Below are positions 8,000-14,635 of a stretch of 39,302 bases of DNA, piece by piece. Within the stretch, counting starts at the first letter, position 1, and the number at the start of each line of letters is the position of its first letter. The position numbers were made by a program, and so were the translations under genes. The stretch lies in the NCBI GenBank assembly GCA_024762655.1, contig JANTHB010000028.1, positions 1 through 39,302 of the forward strand. The letters run 5' to 3'. The notes under the pieces were generated by a model, which was not told the origin of the DNA, did not search any database, and saw nothing but the letters and a program-made list of their open reading frames with translations. This DNA comes from Bacteroidales bacterium. GTDB lineage: Bacteria; Bacteroidota; Bacteroidia; Bacteroidales; VadinHA17.

Positions 8000-10900
8000 C
8001 TAGGTAAGGGGCAGATATACCCAGAATGAGGTTCCCTTGCCCGGTTGACTCTCAATACGAACCGCACCGTCATGATTCTTAATGATTCCGTGAACCACCG
8101 ACAAGCCCAGCCCGGATCCTTTACCTACCGGCTTGGTAGTAAAAAAAGGTTCGAAGATTTTATCCAGCACTTCCTTCTCCATGCCTGTTCCGTTGTCCAG
8201 AAACAGGATCTGCAGATAACGTCCTGGGACAAGGTCAGGGACCTTTTGCCGAAGCTTCTGATCTGCTAAAACACTTTTAATTTCGATTTTTAACCGTCCG
8301 TCTTTTTCTTTGTTTTCCAGGGCATGCACAGCATTGCTGATAAGGTTCAGGAACACCTGACGTAGTTGCACCGGATCGGCCTGAATGTCAGGAACTTTAG
8401 GATCATGCTCAAAATCTACCGTAACCCTTCTAGGGATCTGGGGAGCCAGTAAGTCCATCGTTTCCTGCAGAATTCTGACAGGATTGGTTTTTTCTTTTTC
8501 GGGCTCAATCCCCCTGTTAAAGGTAAGAAGCTGCTGTATAATCTCCTGAGCTTTCATCCCGGAAGTTTTTATTTTTTTAAGATACATGTATTCCCGGGAA
8601 TTTTTGTCAGCTTCCTCCATCACCATATCATTGTAACCCAGCATAGTAGCAAGGATATTATTAAAGTCATGCGCCAGTCCGCCGGCGAAACGCCCAATCA
8701 TCTCAAGTTTTTGGGATCGTTGCATATATCGTTCGAGAATCATTTCCTGCGATACATCCCGCATCACCGTAACAAAATACACGACCTCCTGTTGTGCATT
8801 TCTGATAGGGGTAATATGATACTGAACAGGAATTTCCTCGTTTTCCGAGATTCTGACCGGCAGCAGCCCTGTCCAGACTTTCCCGGCCTGCACCGTATCC
8901 CAAATGTTTTGATAAACCGCAACATCCACCCCGGGATTTCTCATACTACGGGTATTTGTCCCGATCACTTCTTTTCGTTTTTTTCCTGTCATTTTAGTAA
9001 AAGCTTCATTTACATACAGGATTTTCCCGATTTTATCAGAAATGATCAGCACTTCATTCATATGTTCTATGGCTGTGTAGAGTCGCTGATTCTCATCTTC
9101 GTTCATCTTTTTCAGGATGATCGTATTGGTTTGTTCCATCAAACGGGAAATGTCAGCCAGAACATCATTCTCCAGAAAACGGTCACTAAACAGCAGGATC
9201 GCACCAAACAATATTTTGCCCTTCATGATGGGATAAGAGATCGCCGAGTGTATATTAAAAATCTTTGCGATCTCATACCCACTGATCTTATGTCCCAGAT
9301 GCTCAAAGTATTTTTCAATTCCATAATACAACATTTTCGTATCTGAAATCAAAAAAGGGGACATTTTTTTTGTTACATCCTGAAGAAACATACTGCTTTC
9401 TGTGGATAAAAACAGCTCTTCAATGCGGGTTCCGACATAGGGTTCTACACGCGATATATTATCTTCAGCAAAGGACCAGTAAACAAGTTTCACCCCTCCG
9501 TTGCCTCCATAGGAAGATTCTTTCAGGAATATTAGAACATTCTGGACAGGGAAAATCGTCTTCAACGACTCATGCATCATCTTCAGAATGTGCTGTAAGG
9601 GTTTTCCTTTGTTCAGTGCAAGATTCATCCGGTTGATCAGGTTGAGCTCTCTGCTTTGCATCAGGATTTTCTTTTCCGCTTTTTTCCGGTCCGTGATATT
9701 GACGAGGGTGGTCACAAGATGTTTCAATGTTCCATCCTTGTTCCTGATGGCAGTAATCCCGGTTTGCGTCCAGACGATGGAACCGTCTTTACGTAAATAC
9801 CTTTTTTCTCCGGTGTAATTCTCTTTCTTTCCTTCCCGCAATGGTAAAAACATCTCCCCGACCTCTTTTTTATCTTCTTCCGGAACCAATTGGGAGCAAT
9901 TTAGTTTTTTTAATTCTCTTCGGCTGTATCCGAAAAGTCGGGAACAGGACTTGTTGACATCTATGAAGTCTCCGTCTCCGGTGAGCAGCGACATCGCGAA
10001 GAAACTTTCAGAGAAAATAGTCCTGAACCTGTTTTCACTCTCCCGGAGTGCATTCTCTGCCTCTGCCAGGTCCGTGATATCCTGAATCACTCCGTGCCAA
10101 AAATAGTTTTTCCCTTTTTCCCCCTTCAGCACCCCACTGGATTTAATATATTTTGTTGAACCGTCAGGCAACAACAACCGGAATTGATCTTCGCATTTTC
10201 TGCATTTCCGGGTGGCATTCACAATTTTATGAATCACTCTTTTTCTGTCTTCGGGGTGAATATACCGGAGTAGCAGCCGCAAAGAAGGCACATCCCGGGA
10301 AGGTTCCAGTCCCAGGATATGGAAAAATTCCTCAGACCAGCGTATGGTACCGGAAGAGAGGTCCCAGCTCCAGTCACCCAAACGGGCGATGCGTTGTGCT
10401 TCCCGCAGGCTTTCTTCGCTCTCTTCCAGTTTAATCCGGTTTTTCTTTTCTTCATCAATATCCCGTATGACAGCCTGAATGTAAACCTTATCTTCCAAAG
10501 GCAAAAGATTCAGTTTTACCTGGGTATAAAAAGGTTTCCCTGCCAGGGTGCTGTGTACCCACTCAAAGGTCTGGGCTTTTCCCTTCAATACCTTCCCGAT
10601 ATATTTTTTTGCCAGTTCTGTCGAAGGGGTTCCGTCAGGTTGTAAAGGGGGAGATAAGTCCATAGGTGTTTTTCCTAACAGCTCTCTTTTCCCGGCTCCG
10701 AACATCTTCAGGGTAGCCGCATTGCATTCCACCAAAGTGTACCGGTCCATGATAATAATAGCATCCTGGGCGGTCTCAAAAAGCAAACGGATCTTTTCAG
10801 ACTGTTCTTTATACTGTCTGTCTTCCTTATCATGCCTGAGAATCATCGATATCTGGTTTGCCAGACGGTTTATCCGCTCAATCTCCTGCGTGCTGAATGG

Positions 10901-12151
10901 TACAAACCGCGATATCAACAGTATACCGAGCTTCTCTGATCGGTATCTGAGAGGAATCACCAGCACTGCCTTTACCGGGAAGTTCTCCCGGAAATCATGA
11001 ATACGCTTCTTTACCTGCTGCGGGGAACGGTTCCCCACCTCATAAATAATTTTGCGTATGTCCTCTTCTTTAGTAACATGAACGGTTTTATAACTTTTGA
11101 GGATATGATACAGAAAGCTTCTATGATCAAATCCTTTCGATAATCTCTTTATGTCCAATCCCAAAACATTCTTCACCCTGGAATAATCCCTATTCCGGAT
11201 ACCAAACCATACCTGCCTGAGCAAACGCAATTTTTCGTCATGAAGATAAATATTGCAGGTAAAAGCCCGAAACAAGTCCAGCAGATTTTCCGTGAGTGTT
11301 TTTGCAATTTGCTCGAGAAGCATCTTATCATTGCTCATCCGGTTGATAACATTCAACAGATTAATATCTTCGTTGTGCTTCCTGAGCTGTTCTTTGGCTT
11401 CTTCCTCGGCGGTAAGATCCTTTGAACTTACCACTACATAATCCGCCTCACCCGTTTCGTTCAGGTGCGGGCGGAACATTACCTCAAAGAAACGCTTGCC
11501 TTTGCCCGGAACTTCAAACCAGGCCCTGTAATGAATATCCTTTCGGGAAAAACTTTGATCGAGATAAGGTTTGATTACCTTGTTAAAGGTCTGTTGTCCC
11601 CATAGTTTTACCGGAGAACTTCCGATTAGCTGATTCTTCTTAAGATTATGGGCTTTGGAAAAAGCATCATTGATGGCCAGATAGGTATAATCCCTCCCTA
11701 TCATGGAAAGATAAGCGTCTGAAACATCCAGTAAAAACTCATATTGTTTTATCACTTCCTTTTCCGTAACCTCGGATACAGATTTCTTTTCCCATATATG
11801 GCAGATCACCTCATACAACGAATCCAATTGTGCCCTCTCAATATAGTTGACGGTTCCTGTTGTCCCTTTGATAAGAGCAATTTCATCCGGTTTTAACCGG
11901 TCCCCCACACAGATCACAGGCAGATCAGGAAAAGCATCCCGGATTTTTTTGAGAACAGGGAGCATTTCTCCCACTTTTTTTCCGGAAAAAGCAAGAAAGA
12001 CCTGTCCGGAAACATCTTCCGAATAGATTTTTTTCAACCCTTCCAGCGAACGGATATCTATCAACTGCAGCTCGGCATGCCTTTCGAAAGAACGTACAAT
12101 CCTTTCTTTATCCGGGGCGAGTACATTATAACAATAAACAATATATTCCAT
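8000..12151 (-). CDS. Large multi-PAS/GAF sensor histidine kinase
   Basis: This 1383-residue kinase appears soluble, with no transmembrane segment seen. Approximate domain order: receiver-like fold without a clear phospho-acceptor (1-125), PAS (135-250), GAF-like (260-440), PAS (452-570), PAS_3-like (580-700), PAS (705-825), GAF-like (835-1015), PAS (1020-1140), HisKA dimerisation (1145-1210) and HATPase_c (1255-1383). The H-box is GRFAGGLAHDFNNIL with His1161 as predicted phosphorylation site. The N-box is NLISNAVHAL (Asn1273), G1 is DNGTGM (Asp1319), the F-box is IFEPFFTTK and G2 is GKGSGLGL. The AHDFNNIL form of the H-box is the type often linked to hybrid or CheY-like partners. The adjacent single-domain receiver is its likely partner. 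The signal is unknown. Confidence 0.93.
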   Translation of the reverse strand: MEYIVYCYNVLAPDKERIVRSFERHAELQLIDIRSLEGLKKIYSEDVSGQVFLAFSGKKVGEMLPVLKKIRDAFPDLPVICVGDRLKPDEIALIKGTTGTVNYIERAQLDSLYEVICHIWEKKSVSEVTEKEVIKQYEFLLDVSDAYLSMIGRDYTYLAINDAFSKAHNLKKNQLIGSSPVKLWGQQTFNKVIKPYLDQSFSRKDIHYRAWFEVPGKGKRFFEVMFRPHLNETGEADYVVVSSKDLTAEEEAKEQLRKHNEDINLLNVINRMSNDKMLLEQIAKTLTENLLDLFRAFTCNIYLHDEKLRLLRQVWFGIRNRDYSRVKNVLGLDIKRLSKGFDHRSFLYHILKSYKTVHVTKEEDIRKIIYEVGNRSPQQVKKRIHDFRENFPVKAVLVIPLRYRSEKLGILLISRFVPFSTQEIERINRLANQISMILRHDKEDRQYKEQSEKIRLLFETAQDAIIIMDRYTLVECNAATLKMFGAGKRELLGKTPMDLSPPLQPDGTPSTELAKKYIGKVLKGKAQTFEWVHSTLAGKPFYTQVKLNLLPLEDKVYIQAVIRDIDEEKKNRIKLEESEESLREAQRIARLGDWSWDLSSGTIRWSEEFFHILGLEPSRDVPSLRLLLRYIHPEDRKRVIHKIVNATRKCRKCEDQFRLLLPDGSTKYIKSSGVLKGEKGKNYFWHGVIQDITDLAEAENALRESENRFRTIFSESFFAMSLLTGDGDFIDVNKSCSRLFGYSRRELKKLNCSQLVPEEDKKEVGEMFLPLREGKKENYTGEKRYLRKDGSIVWTQTGITAIRNKDGTLKHLVTTLVNITDRKKAEKKILMQSRELNLINRMNLALNKGKPLQHILKMMHESLKTIFPVQNVLIFLKESSYGGNGGVKLVYWSFAEDNISRVEPYVGTRIEELFLSTESSMFLQDVTKKMSPFLISDTKMLYYGIEKYFEHLGHKISGYEIAKIFNIHSAISYPIMKGKILFGAILLFSDRFLENDVLADISRLMEQTNTIILKKMNEDENQRLYTAIEHMNEVLIISDKIGKILYVNEAFTKMTGKKRKEVIGTNTRSMRNPGVDVAVYQNIWDTVQAGKVWTGLLPVRISENEEIPVQYHITPIRNAQQEVVYFVTVMRDVSQEMILERYMQRSQKLEMIGRFAGGLAHDFNNILATMLGYNDMVMEEADKNSREYMYLKKIKTSGMKAQEIIQQLLTFNRGIEPEKEKTNPVRILQETMDLLAPQIPRRVTVDFEHDPKVPDIQADPVQLRQVFLNLISNAVHALENKEKDGRLKIEIKSVLADQKLRQKVPDLVPGRYLQILFLDNGTGMEKEVLDKIFEPFFTTKPVGKGSGLGLSVVHGIIKNHDGAVRIESQPGKGTSFWVYLPLT

Positions 12152-12229
12152 TTGCTACGGGAAACCTGTTTCAGCTATGAAGATAAGGATTTCTTTCCGG
12201 ATAACCGTTTTTCCGTGCGTTGGAATTTA

Positions 12230-13084
12230 TTATTTTTTTTCAACATTCATTTGTCTGGAAAGGCGATCTACGTCCTTTTTCAGCCTGGCCACCATGGAAA
12301 GAAGGTGATTTTCCGGGATGGCCGGTTCGGGCAATTCGGAGCTGATATAATGCACAAATTTCCATACTTCTCTGATATCCCGTACATGAATATCATAAGG
12401 CTCATACACAGGATTAAGGGAATACAGCCGGAGTTTGTGTTCTTTTTCCAACAGATTCTCCGCAATTTTAAAGACGATCCCTCCGTCCAGGGTGAAAACG
12501 ATATAGGCCTGGCCTGTTACGATTGTTTGCCAGTCCTGAACATATTCTCCGGTCACCCACGATCCGTCCGGAATGGGCAACATGGAATCTCCCGAAATCT
12601 GAAAAGTCCGGTATTTGCGCTCAGGAGAAAGAAACGGCAGGTTAAATGCGGGAAGCCGGCTGATATACTCAGGATCCGCATAACCGGTCTGGTAACCCGC
12701 CTTGGCTTTTTCCGGAACCAACTCGATATTCTCCTCATTATTACGGTCAACCGTGGAAGCCAGTACCCGCAGGTTGCTCCCGCGTATATAAACATCCGCC
12801 CCACGCTCCAACTGTGAAAGTTGACTCTCCGACAACGCCTGTAAATCCACTTTCAGCAAAGTATCCACCGCAATCCCGTAATAATCAGAAAAAGACATCA
12901 GAATATCCATGCCGGGCTCTGCTACCCGGTTCTCATACCCGCTCAGCGTCGGTCGCTTCATCCCCAGGGCAAAAGCTACATCATCCTGCGTACGACCTTT
13001 TCGTTTTCGCAGAAACTTGATGTTCGAACTGAAATAATTTTTCATCTGTTTCATTTTTTTCTCCGGATTTTTGTTTGCATTCAA
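12230..13084 (-). CDS. XRE-family HTH repressor with S24/LexA-like C-terminal domain
   Basis: The N-terminal helix-turn-helix (about 19-75) includes RTQDDVAFALGMKRPTLSGYENRVAEPG, the XRE/Cro-C1 pattern. The C-terminal half is an S24 peptidase-like domain: the SGDSM motif with Ser167 and a Lys at 206 in IVFKIAEN are placed like the Ser/Lys dyad of LexA and UmuD. An Ala-Gly pair (129-130, AKAGYQTG) lies upstream, where LexA-type proteins self-cleave. It is divergent from dinB, and two palindromes sit in the 99-bp spacer, so autorepression and repression of dinB-dnaE are likely. Whether it self-cleaves is inferred. Starts at Met11 or Met14 are possible alternatives. Confidence 0.9.
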   Translation of the reverse strand: MNANKNPEKKMKQMKNYFSSNIKFLRKRKGRTQDDVAFALGMKRPTLSGYENRVAEPGMDILMSFSDYYGIAVDTLLKVDLQALSESQLSQLERGADVYIRGSNLRVLASTVDRNNEENIELVPEKAKAGYQTGYADPEYISRLPAFNLPFLSPERKYRTFQISGDSMLPIPDGSWVTGEYVQDWQTIVTGQAYIVFTLDGGIVFKIAENLLEKEHKLRLYSLNPVYEPYDIHVRDIREVWKFVHYISSELPEPAIPENHLLSMVARLKKDVDRLSRQMNVEKK

Positions 13085-13090
13085 TATTTT

Positions 13091-13105
13091 GATTATATTA
13101 TAATC
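13091..13105. promoter_or_regulatory. Predicted repressor operator O1
   Basis: GATTATATTATAATC is a perfect palindrome of the form GATTA-N5-TAATC in the spacer between the XRE/S24 gene and dinB. It shares its half-sites with O2, and the two centres are 23 bases apart, about two helical turns, so two repressor dimers could bind on the same DNA face. Confidence 0.7.
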
Positions 13106-13106
13106 G

Positions 13107-13114
13107 TAATTTTG
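13107..13114 (+). promoter_or_regulatory. Predicted -7 element of dinB
   Basis: TAATTTTG matches TAnnTTTG exactly, between O1 and O2, and places the transcription start near 13121, inside O2. A -33 element at the expected distance is not clear; the nearest TTTG (13088-13091) is only 15 bases upstream. Confidence 0.5.
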
Positions 13115-13128
13115 ATTAATTACTAATC
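13114..13128. promoter_or_regulatory. Predicted repressor operator O2
   Basis: GATTAATTACTAATC again has the form GATTA-N5-TAATC, and the symmetry extends to TTTT and AAAA on the flanks. Its two edges each touch a -7 element, for dinB on the left (+) and for the repressor on the right (-), so bound repressor would block both promoters. Confidence 0.7.
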
Positions 13129-13135
13129 AAAAATA
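13128..13135 (-). promoter_or_regulatory. Predicted -7 element of the XRE/S24 repressor gene
   Basis: CAAAAATA on the plus strand reads TATTTTTG on the minus strand, an exact TAnnTTTG. It gives a leader of about 37 bases to the ATG at 13084 and overlaps the right edge of O2. Confidence 0.5.
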
Positions 13136-13183
13136 AAACAGATTTATGAAAAAAACAAATTTTTAAAAAGATTTTCAGGAATA

Positions 13184-14431
13184 ATGGAATTTAACAAACG
13201 ATCTCACGAAATGAAGCAGGCACGACCGGAAGAAGGCAGGCAGATCGTTCATCTCGATCTGGACTCATTTTTTGTGTCGGTGGAGCGTCTGCGTGACAGC
13301 CGGCTGCAGAGCAAGCCGGTCATTGTAGGCGGGATGTCCGAGCGGGGGGTGGTGGCCAGTTGCAGCTACGAAGCCCGGCGCTACGGTGTCCATTCGGCCA
13401 TGCCGGTACGGATGGCCCGTCAGTTATGTCCGGAAGCTGTGGTCGTGCGGGGCGACATGGAGCTCTACAGCCGTTATTCCCACATGGTCACGGAAATCAT
13501 TGCCGAAGAGGCTCCGGTATATGAAAAAAGTTCCATCGACGAACATTACCTGGATGCGACAGGCATGGACCGTTTTTTCGGCACCCTGAAATGGAGCCGG
13601 GAGTTGAAGGAAAAAATCGTCCGGGAGACTGGCCTTCCCATCTCTTTCGGGCTCTCCGTCAACAAAACCGTCTCAAAGATCGCCACCGGCGAGGCCAAAC
13701 CCAACGGAGAACTGATGATTCCGGCCGGGCGTGTCACTCCTTTTCTGGCTCCCCTCTCCATCCGGAAAATTCCCATGATCGGCAATAAGACCTACCGGCT
13801 GCTCCGCTCTATGGGCATATCAACCATCGGCACCCTGCAGCAGATCCCTCCGGAGATGCTGGAGAAAGTGCTGGGGAAAAACGGGGTCACCCTCTGGAAA
13901 AAGGCCCGGGGCATCGACAACAGCCCGGTAATGGATGAACACCGGAAAAAATCCGTGGGCACCGAACGTACCTTCGACCACGACACCACAGATATCCGTT
14001 TTCTGCTACGGATACTGGCCGGGATGGTCGAAAAAACAGCCTGGGAACTACGGAAACAGGGAAAGATGACTTCCTGCGTCACGGTGAAGATCCGGTACTC
14101 GGACTTTGAAACACATACCCTGCAGAAACGAATCCCGTACACCTCCTTCGACCATCTCCTGCTGGATACAGCCAAAGAGCTGTTTCGTAAACTGTACCGG
14201 CGCAGGATACTCGTACGGCTTATCGGGGTACGTTTCAGCCATCTGGTACAGGGCGTCCCGCAACTGAATCTGTTTGAGGACACCTCCGAAATCATCCGCC
14301 TCTACCTGGCCATCGACCGTCTGAGGGGAAAATACGGATTCCAGGCAGTGGGAAAAACAATGGAGGCATCACTCTCTCCGCCAATCCGGGGTCGTCCCGG
14401 CCCCTCGATACCCCCTGCGGGAGGCGGGTAG
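13184..14431 (+). CDS. dinB: DNA polymerase IV (Y-family translesion polymerase DinB)
   Basis: This is an error-prone Y-family polymerase. The first catalytic motif is HLDLDSFFVSVE with Asp25, the steric-gate region follows, and the second is SSIDEHYLDATG with Asp119-Glu120 (His replaces the commoner Ala or Phe). The thumb helix-hairpin-helix is at about 190-235 and the little-finger domain at about 250-360. A beta-clamp-binding peptide, QLNLF, lies at 360-364. The last residues (about 395-415, PPIRGRPGPSIPPAGGG) are encoded by GC-rich repeat-like DNA and are not expected in the family. It is divergent from an S24 repressor and followed by a dnaE-like gene, suggesting inducible mutagenic repair. 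Confidence 0.95.
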   Translation: MEFNKRSHEMKQARPEEGRQIVHLDLDSFFVSVERLRDSRLQSKPVIVGGMSERGVVASCSYEARRYGVHSAMPVRMARQLCPEAVVVRGDMELYSRYSHMVTEIIAEEAPVYEKSSIDEHYLDATGMDRFFGTLKWSRELKEKIVRETGLPISFGLSVNKTVSKIATGEAKPNGELMIPAGRVTPFLAPLSIRKIPMIGNKTYRLLRSMGISTIGTLQQIPPEMLEKVLGKNGVTLWKKARGIDNSPVMDEHRKKSVGTERTFDHDTTDIRFLLRILAGMVEKTAWELRKQGKMTSCVTVKIRYSDFETHTLQKRIPYTSFDHLLLDTAKELFRKLYRRRILVRLIGVRFSHLVQGVPQLNLFEDTSEIIRLYLAIDRLRGKYGFQAVGKTMEASLSPPIRGRPGPSIPPAGGG

Positions 14432-14490
14432 CCGTCGCTTCGCTCCAGCCACTCGGGGACCGGGGAACGGCGGGTATGCCCCCGCATGAT
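14385..14490. repeat. GC-rich repeat-like segment at the dinB 3' end
   Basis: From the last codons of dinB to about 14490 the DNA becomes rich in CCCC and GGGG blocks that can pair: CCCGGCCCC near 14397 with CGGGGACCGGG near 14453, and GCGGG with CCCGC around 14470-14485. The composition is sharply different from dinB upstream. It supplies the odd C-terminal tail of DinB. A second full copy is not seen in this window. Confidence 0.45.
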
Positions 14491-14520
14491 TACCGAATGA
14501 CCACTGAATGACTACTGAAT

Positions 14521-14597
14521 TTCGCTGCGAGCCTGCGAGCAGCTAATTACCACATAATTTCGCGACCAGCGGGAGCTAATTACGTGAGCGCAGCGAA
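14521..14597. repeat. Inverted and direct repeats in the dinB-dnaE gap
   Basis: TTCGCTGCG at 14521-14529 is matched by CGCAGCGAA at 14589-14597. Inside, the ten bases AGCTAATTAC occur twice (14541-14550 and 14574-14583), 33 bases apart. The 204-bp gap holds no other gene. It may be a folded leader for dnaE or part of a small mobile repeat. Confidence 0.5.
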
Positions 14598-14635
14598 CTA
14601 TTTTCTAACGACAGTCCCTTTTAAGCTCACATTTC

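Noticed and set aside
12230-13084. Calling the XRE/S24 gene lexA
   Set aside because: The DNA-binding domain is an XRE helix-turn-helix rather than the LexA winged helix, so only the C-terminal half is LexA-like.
14591-14635. A promoter for dnaE
   Set aside because: TATTTTCT near 14599 is only a partial match to TAnnTTTG, so dinB read-through is as likely.
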